DNA of 64,000 bases, from contig CM025852.1 in NCBI GenBank assembly GCA_003952965.2, positions 22,538,280-22,602,279 on the forward strand, written 5' to 3'. Below, in pieces: positions 47,479 to 60,480 of the stretch; the stretch's first letter is position 1, and the number at the start of each line of letters is the position of its first letter. The position numbers and the translations under genes are program-made. Source of the DNA: Morella rubra. Its lineage: Eukaryota; Streptophyta; Magnoliopsida; Fagales; Myricaceae. Below the pieces are notes generated by a model that saw nothing but the letters and a program-made list of their open reading frames with translations, searched no databases and had not been told where the DNA came from.

Positions 47479-50400
47479 ATGGCTGTTTCCCTCCTCAACA
47501 AACCTTGGTGTCCCACTTCCTCTGCTTCAGGTTCCCCCCCCCCTCTCTCTCTCTCTTCTCTCCCGGGCTTCTGTGGGTTGCTTGTTTCCTGGACCATGCA
47601 AAACTTTCTTGTACTGGGTTTTCGCTCTTACGTTGAACCTTTTCTACCTCAATTAACTTCCTTGGGCTCTTGGCTTTAAAGTTCATACAATATTTACTGT
47701 GTTAGCTAAGGTGTTGTATTGAAATTTTAAGCAACTTTTAAAGAACAAGAAAGTGTGAATGCCTCTTAGACGGAGAATCGGGATTTATAGATGAAAAATT
47801 GCTGTTAGTATGAGAAATATGTGTTCAATGTTAATAGACGTGGGAAGCAATAAGCACATCGATATAAGTAGAGGAGTGTTACCTCTCTATATTTACGTTT
47901 TGCTTGATGAAAAATGTGTTCAATTTGTTGTATTGCATGCCCCTTTACTCTGGTGGAAATTTGTGTTCACAAGCAGCTTCTATGGTTCGGGAATCAAATT
48001 TGGGAACAAGCTCGAAGACTCCTACTCTGGTATGATTATCGTGCATTCAGTTAAATTATTTCCATTGTGTCATTTTATTCCGTTAAATGGTATCTAAGAG
48101 AATGCCTAAAAAATACATGCAGTGCTTTGAGGGGACTAAACAAAGAATTAAGAAAATGTTTGATAAAGTTGAGCTTTCTGTTTCCTCATATGACACCGCG
48201 TGGGTGGCAATGGTTCCTTCTCCAGATTCCCCGCAGACCCCCTTTTTCCCTCAGTGTGTAAAATGGTTGTTGGATAATCAACTCTGTGATGGCTCATGGG
48301 GTCTTCCTAATCGTGATCCCATTTTAGTTAAAGATGCTCTCTTATCTACCTTAGCGTGTATTCTTGCACTCAAGCAATGGGGTGTTGGTGAAGAACAAAT
48401 GAACAATGGTACGTCTGCTTTTCTTTTTCGTAATTGTTCTTCATTGATGTTCAATAGCTTGATAATATCTCTTTATGCAGGCCTCTTCTTTCTTGAATCC
48501 AATATAGCTGCAGCTACTGATGAGAAGCAAATTTCTCCTATTGGATTTGATATAATCTTTCCAGCAATGATCAAGGGTGCCAAAAATATGGATATGAATA
48601 TACCTCTGGGAGCAATGAATTTAGATGCTTGGGTTCGCAAGACAGAATTGGAGCTTAAAAGGTATATTTCAAATCCAGTTTTGGTTTCTCTTCAGCTTTA
48701 GTATTCAATTACATTTTTGTGCTTGTTTTGGAATAATGCCTTTGACGACAATCATCAAGTTGCAAGTTTTATAATTTCACACTTGGGTTGTAAAGCTACT
48801 CGGTTCAACCCAAGTCAAGTTAGGTACTGGCCTCTAAAGCTGAGCCACCTTGCTCAAACTACATTGGTTAGTTTGCTTGGTTTGTCAGTGCAGGCTTGAT
48901 CAAGAATTGAATGATATTACTGTTCCTATACTAAATAAACTCTCCTTAAATGCTATGGAATAGAAAGAGAAAGAAGCATTTTAGTTCCGAATGATGCTCC
49001 TAAATTCCCCCTATTGAAACATCCTACATATAGTTCTAGAGGCTATGGGGGCAACTTGGAAGGTCGAAGGACCTACTTAGCATATGTCTCAGAGGGACTG
49101 GGGAAATCACAGGACTGGGCAATGGTCATGAAATATCAAAGGAAGAATGGCTCACTGTTTAATTCACCATCCACTACAGCTGCTGCTTTTAGTTACCTAC
49201 AGAATTCTGGCTGCCTCACTTATCTTTGCTCACTCCTGGAGAAGTTTGGAAATGCAGGTACCTCTCTCCATGTTTGTCTATTGTTTTTTTTTTTTTTTTT
49301 CAGTTACGTTTCTGATTTTTCCAATAGTTAATTGGTTATTTCAATTTATGTTTTCCAGTTCCTACAGTTTATCCACTAGATATGTATGCTCGTCTTTATA
49401 TGGTTGACAATCTTGAAAGCTTGGGAATTGATCGGCATTTCAAGAACGAGATAAAAAGTGTATTGGATGAAACATACAGGTAATGTCATTTCCAAATGAA
49501 TGCTCCATGCACATTAGGTAGTAACTCGGAAGAATAGTTAATTCATCCTATTGCCTTCAATGAATTTTAATCCATACATCAGTTTGAGTTTGTAGATCAT
49601 ATACAATTATCATTGGTTTGGAAATATGACAATTGCCCACAAACAGATACTGGCTACAGGGCGAGGAAGAAATTTTTGCAGATACTGCAACCTGTGCAAT
49701 GGCATTTCGATTATTACGTGTTCATGGATATGATGTTTCTTCTGGTGGGAACTTTATGATTTAGTAGATTTTTCCTGCTAGATTTTGATTGGTCAGGAAA
49801 GGTTTAATCTCAATATTCTGTTTTGCAGATCCATTTACTGGACTTTCAGAAGAACATCATTTCTCCAGCACCCTTGGAGGATATTTGAAGGACATAGGTG
49901 CTGTCTTGGAATTATTTCGGGCTTCAGACTTCATCATACATCCTAATGAATCAGTTCTGGAAAAACAGAACTTATGGACAAGACATTTCCTGAGACGGGA
50001 ATTATCTAATGGTTCAATTTACGCAGATGGTCTGAACAGATACCTTGGCCAAGAGGTAGTTTCCTGAAATAAAGCACATTTCACATTTTCATTTTTAATC
50101 TATGTTCGTTTTTATAATCTAAGGTAACTCCCATAAAAGAGCAACCCTCGATCATTTCAGGTGGATGATGCTCTTAAGTTTCCCTGTTATGCGGATTTGG
50201 AACGGTTATCAAACAGGAGAGCAGTTGAGCATTACAACAAAAATAGTTTAAGGATCTTAAAAACTTCATATAGGTAGAACTGCAGTGGTTTCTTTATCTT
50301 CCGTTCTTTTCTCTCTATGAATATTTTAACTCCAGTATAGAATTCACCAGTATTAGTTTGATCTACTGCTTTATCCTTTTACTATTCTTATGCCAGTTGT

Positions 50401-52399
50401 TCAAATATTGGCAATGAAGATTTCTTGAAGCTGGCAGTGGAAGATTTCAACATCTGCCAATCAGTGCATCATGAAGAACTTACACATCTTGCAAGGTCTG
50501 TATCTGTGAATTTTGATTAGAATTTTGAACAACTTAAACTTCAACATCATGACTGGCATTTTCTCAGAATTTTGATTAAGCAGAGCTTCGCTTGTGCAAC
50601 AGGATAAGTTGGTACACTGAACTAGAAGCAACTTTCAGTCCCTTTTCCCGTTTTATTCTTGTTACAAATCAGTGGTTTTCTTAGGCTTTTACTTGTCACT
50701 ACAGGTTCCTATTTGACCCTCTGTCAAGAACAATTGATTTGATTGTCAGGCATTGAGGCAGCTTCTTGCATTGATTGCCAATAGAAACAGAATGTCATCT
50801 TTTGTTTGTATGAGCTTCATTCTCATGCACGCAGGTGGGTTATAGAGAACAGATTAGACCAGCTTGAGTTTGCCAGGCAGAAGCTGGCCTACTGTTATTT
50901 CTCTGCGGGGGCAACGCTTTTTTCTCCTGAACTTTCTGATGCCCGCATATCATGGGCCAAAAATGGGGTGCTTACAACAGTGGTTGATGATTTCTTTGAC
51001 ATTGGAGGTTCTGAAGAGGAACTATTAAACCTTATACAACTGGTAGAAAAGTATGTTTCGCTAATTTTCTGCTTTTATTGAATCCCTCACTACGCTGTGA
51101 TTTCTGTTAAGGTTCTTAAGTAGTTCTCACGGTATGAAGCTGATGATGCTATAGGAACTGAATGCAGGTGGGATGTAAATGTCAGCACTGATTGTTGTTC
51201 TGAGAAAGTTCAGATTCTATTTTCAGCGCTTCAAAAAACAATCTGTGAGATTGGAGACAAAGCATTTGCATGTCAAAGGCGTAATGTGATACGCGACATA
51301 ATTGACATTGTGAGATGAAATTTACCTTTTAGATATTGTTGCTGTTAGTCATTTTGGGTATATTCCATTTTACGGCTTTTCAGATAGCATCATTCTATCT
51401 CCCCTGAGGCTCTGCTGTAATTACTTCACTTCTTAGTTGTCAATTTTTTAAGTAACTTACCCAAAAATGGAAGTTGCCAGTTGGATGTAATCTAAAGATA
51501 TTGCAATGTTAGTTTAGATATTAGCCATGGAAATAGTGGTTATGCGTGAGCTATGATATTTCATTTTCAACTCCTATGGAGACTACCTTGAAATTTGAAT
51601 TCAGATGGTATCTGAAAAAAGAAGAAGAAAAGACAAATAAAAAAGAAAAAGAAATCTTTGAGAGGTTTCTCCTATGGGATATATTAACATGTTCAAACAG
51701 AGATGACGTGAGGCATTCTTTCAATGCAGTGGTTGAATTTGCTCAAGTCTATGTTGAAGGAAGCTGAGTGGGTGAGACACAAGTCAGTGCCAAGGATGGA
51801 CGAGTATATGAGGAATGCATATGTATCATTCGCCTTAGGACCTATTGTCCTCCCAGCGCTCTACCTTGTTGGACCTAAGCTATCAGAAGAGGCTGTTCGA
51901 GCTCCAGAATTCCATCAATTATTTGAGCTTATGAGCACTTGCGGCCGTCTTCTCAATGATATACAGAGTTTCAAGGTACTAGAACCTTCCCCCCCACCCA
52001 CCCAACCAAACACCAGAAAGGAAAAAAGGTAGTAATTTTCATCCACTATGGTACATTTTTGGAGTAGTAATCTCTGTTATGTTGCAGAGGGAATCTGAGG
52101 AAGGGAAACTGAATGCTTTATCATTATTCATAATTCACGGCGGTGGTATAGCTACGGAAGAAGAGGCCATTAAGGAGATGAGAGCTACTATTGTCAGTAA
52201 GAGGAGAGAATTGCTGGGACTAGTTTTGCAGGAAAAGGGTAGTATGGTTCCAAGAGTATGCAAGGATTTGTTCTGGAAAATGACCAAAGTGGTGCACCTA
52301 TTTTACATGAAGGATGACGGCTTCACTTCACATGAGATGATGAATGCTGTAAAGGCGGTAGTTGAAGAACCCATTGTTCTCAAAGAATTGCAAGTTTAA
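47479..52399 (+). CDS. KS: ent-Kaurene synthase (class I diterpene synthase, TPS-e/f)
   Basis: Plastid enzyme converting ent-copalyl diphosphate to ent-kaurene, the committed gibberellin precursor. Fourteen exons: 47479-47530, 47977-48029, 48123-48408, 48481-48661, 49040-49257, 49359-49479, 49647-49744, 49829-50055, 50161-50273, 50397-50495, 50835-51050, 51168-51309, 51730-51975, 52088-52399, joining to 787 residues (Arabidopsis GA2 is 785) with every phase matching. The first 35 residues are Ser/Thr-rich (transit peptide). The N-terminal half has [13 protein letters not shown] and DGSWG but no class II DxDD. The class I metal site is DDFFD at 534-538; the second site NDIQSFKRE (678-686) spans the exon 13/14 junction. 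The Ile of GPIVLP (641) is the residue that favours kaurene over pimaradiene in studied synthases. A TATA box precedes it and a decayed relative of exon 8 lies 1.85 kb upstream. The gene looks functional; a specialised KS-like activity cannot be excluded. Confidence 0.95.
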
Positions 52400-53652
52400 G
52401 TTGGAATATATCTGCATCCCACGTCAAACAGCTGCAACGAATTGCAATGTGCCTGTTATCGAACAGTCCTGAGAGACTGCTTCCTTGTGCCCGACTTGGT
52501 GTGTATAGCTGGAGACAAATGGTAAAAGTGTCGGGCAATTGAATGATAGACAGTGGAGCTAAACCCGGTATTTCAAGGCATATTGGATGCCCCTTCTTCA
52601 CATCCTTGATATAGTTTTCTCACTAAATTTACATTAGTTTATGTCTAAGGTGGTTTTTTCTGATAGACTTCCTTTGTACATAAGCTTTTATCACTTGCAG
52701 TTGCAAAAAAGATTGTATGGCAATCGGTTCCTCTCTTACTCCACCCCTTTTCTGTACTACTTTTTGTGATTGTCGTTTTATACTCCCAGCCGCAGCTTTT
52801 ACTGAATCATTGAAAAAGGAAAATAGTTTGTCCGAAAATCTCTTTTTTCTGCCATGGACAAAATATTGTCCTCGATACCAGGTTGTCTATAACTCCCTGG
52901 GAGCATCTTGCATGCCTGACTTGTCATCAAACGACTATCACACCGTTTACAGACCATCAAAATTGTATTCTGGGCCAAATGTGTTGCATGACCAAATCGT
53001 AATCGAATGATACTCGGAGAAATTAAGGATGCAAATTTTTTTTTTTTTCCTGGGCAAGTTAAAGGAAAGAGAGTATGGCGCACTCTGTTGTACAAGGATT
53101 TGATTCAGACAGGTAATGACTCGAGGGTTGTTTCATCTGCAAGGCCTGTTGACACAGCAACTTTTAGCACGTCCAGGTCTATGTGAACGTATAAACGTCA
53201 TAATGCATCAGTCCATTTGTAAACGTGTCCTCTAAATTAGAACAGTGTGGAAACACCAAAACCATTATTTCATAAATTAAATGGTTGTTCATGCCGTTTA
53301 CATTCATCATTGCTAGATAAATTATTAAGAAAAAATAAGGGCAAGACAAAAAGAAGCAACAAAAGAGTCCCAAAATTCATAGGTCATCTTCTCCCACTCG
53401 ATGCAAAATCAACCATATGGAAGCCCCTCGGGCTGAAAGTCATAATGGTGCTTTTACATGTTGCCTCCAGAAGGAAAAAATAAATGACTCCATCCAACAG
53501 AGCCACGTGGCTGGATCTTCAAAGATCAGCCTGTTCAACTCGGGTGTTGCTCATGCTGAAGTAACAATTGCACTGCAGAATGCGCCAGAGAGACAAATCC
53601 AAGAACAGCCAGAGTAGCATTAACATATACAGGACACGGGAGTGTGCTAATA
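52400..53652. other. Intergenic region between convergent kaurene synthase and IMPDH genes
   Basis: 3' flanks of both genes. No further coding sequence recognised. A poly-T run near 53036-53048 ends in ttcctgggcaag, not in the LINE 3' motif. Confidence 0.6.
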
Positions 53653-56600
53653 TCAAAATGCCTTCTTTTCATAAGAAACCAGGCCATGGACACCACCTTC
53701 AACTTGTGCTGCCCCTGTCCGGACCTACTCAAACAAAATAAAAGACCAACATCAGGCTATGAAATCTTACGTCCTTAAAGTGACACAAACCATAGAGGTT
53801 CTCAATTCTCAAGGGGTGGAAAAAAAAGACACTACTCCCCAGAATCCACCTTTAACAACATCTCCAACATCCTCACCAGATGTGGTGGAGAAACTCTCAG
53901 CAACACACACACACACGCATATAAATCACTGGGTTGAGTGTCCTGTTAAAAATTTCGCTAACAACAGAGACTGCAAAGTAGGTTTCATATCCTATTACAT
54001 TCTTTTCCAACACTCGCCCATTGAAGAATGAAAAAGCAGTACAATCCATAAACAAACCTGCCATACCCCTCCTTTCATGGTTGAAATTCTACTCCAATAA
54101 GAAAAATGGGATGATATAACTTTCTAAGCATACATCCAAGGCCTTGAAAGAGAAGTAGACCAGACAATTGAGGCCACTGGCTGTAGCTTCACATCATTCT
54201 TCAAATCCTGATTTTTGGATTTTTTTTCCATAAGATATAATCTCCTTGGTATTTGGGTATTATTTTACCAGAAATGAAAGCTAGGATAATGTTGATTGCT
54301 TTTAACAGACAATCTGAGCCTCTCAATCGGAGGAAGAAAGGAGGGGAGGGGGAAGAGTACAAGCATTGGGAAAGGTCTCATGGTACTATGCCTCAAGATT
54401 GGAACGTGGGAAAAGACTAGGAATAAAGCAATAAAAGAACACCGGCCACCCCAAACAAAATGGGTACAAAAAGATAAGCCATACCTCTAGCCTTAAAACC
54501 CCTTTCCTTAAGAGGTCATGAGCAGACTGCAGAGAGGAAGCTCCGAGATCTTGAAACCCTTGCTTGACTGCTTGCATTGTGTAAGGTATAAACTTCAGAA
54601 CAGAACCTTTATCTGCAACTGCTCCAACAACACCCTGAGCTATTTTTAGCTTAGCCTTATCTCCCAAATATCTGGCATCACTCCCCTTAGTCATAGCCTC
54701 TAGGGAGCCCATACCTCTATATTTTTTGACCTGGGAACCATTCTGGTAAAGCAAAATAAGAAGTCATATTAACTTAAGCAAAGGCAAATAGTACATCCAC
54801 TCACACAGGGAGGGAGGGAGGGAATGAAGTGTCACAAAGCAGATTCAATCTAACAATATTAGCAATAGGCTGATTTGGCAACCATGTCATGTGCCACGTC
54901 CACTAAAACTTTTAAAATTTATCCCTTTCTTCTTTTAACAAAAGCTGAAATTTATGTTAACAACGAAGCTAAGTCTTCTCTTTCTCTCCTCCTCCATGTG
55001 AATCATAGGCTTGGTACTGGTTCACAGGGGCTAGTGACAACACCTTACAATCCAGCCCTTCTTGGTACCATTCTTGGCAACGTCTCCAAGTAAGGGCAAT
55101 CACAACCCACCAGAAGACCTCGGGATATCGATAGCTGAGGAGGTTGATAACAAACTGGGATAAAACAAGTGTTTCATCCTTGAGAAGGGTAAGATACAGA
55201 TCTGGTCAGACCATGCCTGTTGATTTGGTCCAAGTTTGTGGCTATGTCATATTGAGAAATGAGTTTAAACACACAGAGAGAGAGAGAGAGAGAGAGGAGG
55301 CAGTGATAAGATTACTTTATGCTTGATCAGAAATAACTGAGGTCGCTGTCAATGAGAGAACCGAGAGGAGAATGGGCTAAATCAGTAAGAGGGAGTGCTG
55401 GAACTCTGCATTTGGGAGGGTGGGATTGTTAGGGAGTTCCCTACACTTTGGCTTAGGATTGTGGGCAGAAATTCCACGTGGGAACTGACACTGCAGGTGC
55501 CTAAGATTGTGCTTTTAGTATTGTGTAATTTTTCCCTCCTTCCAAGATATAATTGTCCTTTCCTTGCCTCAAATGGCAAGTCAGGATGTAGGAAGAGAGA
55601 GACAGCAAGAAGCTCTAGTGGTAATGAAAAATTCATCTTTTATTAATAACAAAGAAACTGAATTTAAGAATTTGTAGTTGACATGACATGTGACATGGTT
55701 TCATAACAGTCCACTAAACTTTATTAGCTTGAATTTGACTGAAAGGTAAAATTGAAGTACCGTTTAAATGAAAGTGTCACATTTGTGCATGGATATGGTA
55801 ATAACCAAATAGAAACACAATTGACAGTCGGAGGACTAAAAACGTACTTTGCCCTTTATGTCATTGACATGAAAATTCATTTTTTCAATCAATAAAAAGA
55901 AATTGATCATGACACATGCTTCATTGGGCACAATCATGACCAATAGTGTCCAACCACTCCAAGAGATGCACAGTCTGCAGGGAAATATATAAGAAGAGGG
56001 AAACAAATTTGAACGCATAATTGCAATAATATAATGTGAAAGAAATAATGATTTCTTGGCACGAGCACTATATCAACAACTTCATTCATACATTAAGAAC
56101 ATGACGGCTCAATGCCATACCTGATACTCATAAGCCCCAGGAGACTCGATGCTTCCAGCTAAGAAACCTCCCATCATTACAGTAGATGCCCCCAGGACCA
56201 AAGCCTTAACAATGTGTCCAGAATAGGAAATGCCACCGTCAGCAATGACAGGCACATCGCTTTGTGAGGCAATAGATGCAACCTTGTAAACAGCAGTCGC
56301 CTGCAAAGTAGCAAGACAAGCGGGTAAAAGGTTTGCTGAGTAAACGATGGTGCAACTGGTTAAGTTGTCAACCTCTTCAGAGGTATTAATGAGGGTTCAA
56401 ATATTGACTACCCAACTGATAGACAATTTCGCCAGTTAGTAGAATGAAGTTTGTGAAGACCAGAAGGAACTCCACCATTTGTTATTGGATATTGTACAAT
56501 AGCTCATAGCTCAGACGACCTAGTCGCAAAAGAAAGAAAGAAAAGGGTGCTTTATCTACTACCCAGTATAGGACTAATACCTCAGAGGGGGGGAAAAGCA

Positions 56601-57954
56601 TGAGAACAACTAGCAAAGACATATCACGCTGGCATGGCCACTTTGTGCAGCTCATCGGACAAAGAAATTCTCTGGAATCAATCCAATACCTCCAGAACTA
56701 ATAGAGTTTTCTGGCAATTTACAGAAACGGGATGCCTATTGACACCCACTCAACAACGGATACAACACAATATATCAATAGACTATCAGGCAATTTCAAC
56801 CCAGGTGGTAAATTCCTAGTTCACTCGCTATCCAATTTACAGTATCCACTCAACCTCCTCCTTACGATACCCAATAAACATGCAAAATCTAAATAACCAC
56901 CCAAGAACAAACACAACATTAACAATCAAACAAAGAACAACAAAAGTGAAAAATGTTATACCTGCCCTCGCCCGACCGCGCAAACCTCCTGTGTAGTACA
57001 AATGGACCCGGATCCCATCCCCACCCTTAACCCGTCTGCCCCGGCGTTAATTAAATTCTCCGCCTGTGCCATCGTCACCACATTTCCGCCCACCACATCC
57101 AGGTCTGGGTACATCCGCTTCACATACTTGATCATCTCAATCTGATAAATGGAGTTCCCTTGAGAACTGTCGAACACCACAACATCCACACCCGCCTTAA
57201 CCAAATGCTCCAGCCTCTCCTTATCCACCTCCCTCGTCCCCAAAGCTGCCCCCACTCTCCAACCTCCGTCGGGTCCCACCGTCCCCGCTCCCAACCTTGG
57301 ATACTCCTTCACTTTCTCCACCTCCTCCCTCGTCACCACGTCCACCACCTCCTGCTCCTCCCTCACCAATACCGCAAGATCCCTCTCTCTCTTTTCCTGA
57401 AAATAGGCATCCATCTGGCTCAGACTGTAATTCCACGGCACCACCAATTCGTCGGAGCTGGTCATGTAAGTGTCAATTCGGGTGCCTTTCTTATGGTCAT
57501 CGAGCTGCAGCCAATCGGATCTCGACACGTAACCGAGCAGCTTGGAGGAAGGAGAGCCGGACTGCGTGACGAGGACGTAGGGGCAGGACTCAAAGTCGTC
57601 AAGGGATTCGATGCGGTGGGAGGCGGACATGAAGGTCGGGGTGGAGAGTATGGGTACGCGGCGGGACTTGACGGACCTAACCATGGACGCCTGCACATCG
57701 GTGGGAAGGTTGGAGTGGATGATGCCGAGGCCTCCCAAGGACGCCATGGCCGAAGCCATGCACCCCTCCGTTACGGTGTCCATCGGGGAGGAAATAATGG
57801 GAGCCAGGAGTGGCACCCGGCGCGTGAGGCGCGTGGAGAGCGAGACGGCATCGGTGGGGAAGTCAATGTAGTGGGGCAGGAAGATGACATCGTCGTAGGT
57901 GTAAGAGTAGCCCTGATTGAAGAGCTTCGTGGCGGCGAAACCGTCTTCCTCCAT
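53653..57954 (-). CDS. IMPDH: Inosine-5'-monophosphate dehydrogenase
   Basis: NAD-dependent oxidation of IMP to XMP, the rate-limiting step of guanine nucleotide synthesis in the cytosol. Four exons on minus: 57954-56962, 56300-56121, 54742-54485 and 53724-53653, joining to 500 residues, close to the usual plant length of about 503. Exon 1 holds the N-terminal barrel ([21 protein letters not shown]), the CBS-pair insert about residues 100-225, the DSSQGNS and GGNVVT strands and the catalytic Cys319 in GSICTTQEV. Exon 2 gives ADGGIS and [10 protein letters not shown]. Exon 3 gives the flap region [15 protein letters not shown] and DKGSV. The short last exon gives [16 protein letters not shown] and the stop. 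Exon 1 is much richer in G and C than the surrounding DNA, which opens long spurious frames on the other strand. Introns 2 and 3 are about 1.4 and 0.76 kb. Confidence 0.96.
55274..55297. repeat. (AG)n microsatellite in IMPDH intron 2
   Basis: Run of about twelve AG units, near-perfect, between exons 3 and 2. Confidence 0.85.
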
Positions 57955-58480
57955 TGCTGAGAGCTAGCGTTTAGGATTAGGGTTTTGTGTTCGTCGGTTG
58001 GCAACGGTGGGGTGTTGGGTGGGGGGGGAAGTCGACAGTGGGCAATCAAAATTCGGAGGGAGGGAAACGTCCAAAGCTGGCACTGGTGTGGCGAGACTCA
58101 CGGTACTCTGCTTATAAACAACGTCGTTTCGCCAGGGAGTGAAAAAGTAGTTGGTGTTATACGTTGCCACGTTGGTATCTACTCAATCCTTGTGACCGGG
58201 GCCGTAGGATGATGGAGAGGTGGGACTCATTTCTATTCGTCCTTTTTCTTTCAACTTTTTATAATTTGTTTAAGTTTTTATTCCTGTATGGACGGTGGGA
58301 ATAAGATAATATCATATTATTATTAATTTAATCATCAATATAAAATAAAATAACATTGACCATTCTTTATTAGTTACTTTATCAGAAGGAGCGGGCACCT
58401 CCCGAAGTGCTCTTTGGAAGTTGGAACCAACCCATACGTGTCTTTACGGGGAAAGACGGAACCATAAGTGCATCTTTTAA

Positions 58481-60480
58481 GGTTTGTTTGGTTGGTTTTG
58501 GGTTCATGTTTTAGTTTTGGGGTCCAAATTAAGAGTTGAATCCATAAATTAAAACCAACATTTGGCTTGGTTCAAAGTTACTCTGACATGTACACGTGTC
58601 ACATGCCAATTAGCATCAGCCTTCTCAAAAAGTTTTCCAACGTCTATCTGCTACCCAAACAAAAGCGGGTATCGAACTCCATTCTCTGACAATTTTTCAG
58701 ATGTCCAAAACGACTGTGCACTCTTCAACAGGAAGCGATTTGAACTCCCTCTCCTTGTTCTACCCTCACTGCACTGTCGTCCATGGCTGCCAACCTCAAT
58801 ACTTATTTGTTTCGTAGTCATCTTCTTCAATTACCACTTTAATACCCAGCGTCATCATTTTGCTAACTTCTTCCCTAATAACTCTCTAGCCACGCACATC
58901 TTTATTGTGCAGATTCCCCTAATCTGTACTCTATCAACCCTTTACACTTAACCAAATCTTTTTGATCGCGATCCAGGTCTACACCCATAGCTCAGAGAAT
59001 CGAATATTTGAAAATTGCCTGACATTTCTCGCTTAACTGGAGCCGCCACGCACAAAATCTCTTCTGATTTCATTGTCACCTCAGCATTCGGTCGTCAAGA
59101 TTGATGGCTCCGAAGGATTGATGCGCGATTCAAGTCCTGACTCTTGCAAAACAACTCCCAATTACTAGGAAGTGAGTGACTTGGTGCTTGTTGTTATATG
59201 GTCGCGTTATTTATATTTTCTATATTGTTATGTGTTTAATTTTTATATTACCGTTCTGACACCAAAGTGACCAGAGATTTTTGTGTGTTAAGTTCATTTC
59301 ATTTGCACTACCAGACATTTTTTTTTTCATAAGTCTACACTTTCCCCACAAACGTTAAGTACAAAAACACATAAAAAAACAGTCACCAACAGAAAATAAA
59401 TTGTGGGAGGTTAACTACATGGAGAAAAAATGTTCACATAAGGAAAAGTTAGCTTCCGCTTGAGGCTTGCGCGTGGGACTGCGCACTTGATTTGTAGGTC
59501 ACTATCCAGGTGCGCAGACACTGGCAATTCGCTATAGGCTCGCGCGCCGCACTCGATCGAGTGCCCACTATCCCAAATTGGGGCAGGGCATCTCGCTGGC
59601 TCGTGCGAAGGCCCGCGCGAGCCTTGAGCGAATGCCCACTGTCCATAATAGGAGGCAATGGCCAACAGCTCGCTTGCGCTGGTTCGCACGCGGGCCTCAA
59701 GCGAATGGCCACTGTACCTTATATGGGCAGTCAATCACGTGTAGGCTTGGACCACACTTTGATTATAGTGATTAATGTTTTTTTTTTAAACACATTTTTT
59801 TCTTTTTAAGAGATTGTGACCAAATACAATTACATATTGAACCCCTTATGTAAATGCCCACTAATATGGGAACAGATGTGTATATGATGTTCTACGTGCA
59901 GGCTTACGAAACTCCACTCTCGTTTGAACCCATTGATTATTGGAAATAACTGACAAAAGTATGTATCTAATTTAGCAATATATCTTAATTTTAATTATCG
60001 TATTTAATTATGCAATATTTGGAAGTTCCATAATTAAAGAAATTAATTAGACGAATAATACGAATTTGTATATGTACCTGTATATGAAGTAATGCATCTG
60101 TTGAGAACGTCCATAGCAGAAGTTCCAATACAATCTGATTTTTGAATTTTTATGTAAAAGGCAATGATAGAGCAAATAACCTTCCATTTTATTTATTAAC
60201 GAATATGTTTTCCGTTTGCTTCATTCATAAATAATTATCTGTCGATCTTTTTTTTTTTATATTAAGTTCTCGTTTGCTTTATTTGTACATCCGTGTGTGG
60301 ATATGCAGAAAGGGTAACATGTCATCTGAGCATAACAGATCCTGTCGGCACATTAACGAAGACTTTGGCTGAGAGTCTGAGCGTGTCAGGAGAGAGAATA
60401 GTGGTAATTATGTGACAGGTCAGAAGTTGAACTTGGTCCAACTCACGAAATCAAGACCTGAACCCACAACCAAACAAGCC
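58481..60480. mobile_element. Possible 2-kb non-autonomous DNA element with terminal inverted repeats
   Basis: The left end GGTTTGTTTGGTTGG followed by TTTTGGGTTC is matched in inverse orientation at 60447-60480 (ends CCAAACAAGCC, with gaaccca inside). Similarity continues weakly further in (gggtcc / ggacca). The flanks (cttttaa left, tcttaac right) do not form a clear target duplication, so the assignment is tentative. No transposase was found inside. Confidence 0.45.
59490..59740. repeat. GC-rich degenerate minisatellite, period about 66-73 bp
   Basis: Landmarks of the type tgcccactatcc / tgcccactgtcc / tggccactgtacc recur at about 59499, 59562, 59633 and 59706, each preceded by gcgcg / gctcgcgcg / gagcgaa segments. 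About four diverged units make an island much richer in CpG than its surroundings. The overlapping open frames on both strands are a by-product of this composition. Confidence 0.75.

Noticed and set aside
47479..57954. A biosynthetic gene cluster around kaurene synthase
   Set aside because: Neighbours (IMPDH, rRNA methyltransferase, X8 protein) have no role in diterpenoid metabolism, and no copalyl diphosphate synthase or P450 is present.
57160..57960. 266-codon open frame on the plus strand opposite IMPDH exon 1
   Set aside because: The minus strand encodes the well-conserved IMPDH catalytic domain; the plus frame is a His/Arg-rich by-product of its GC-rich codons.
58562..58951. 129-codon plus-strand frame upstream of IMPDH
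   Set aside because: No recognisable family; it falls inside the candidate 2-kb repeat element.
59411..59809. Several overlapping open frames of 65-107 codons on both strands
   Set aside because: They arise from the GC-rich minisatellite, which lacks stops; no protein family is recognisable.
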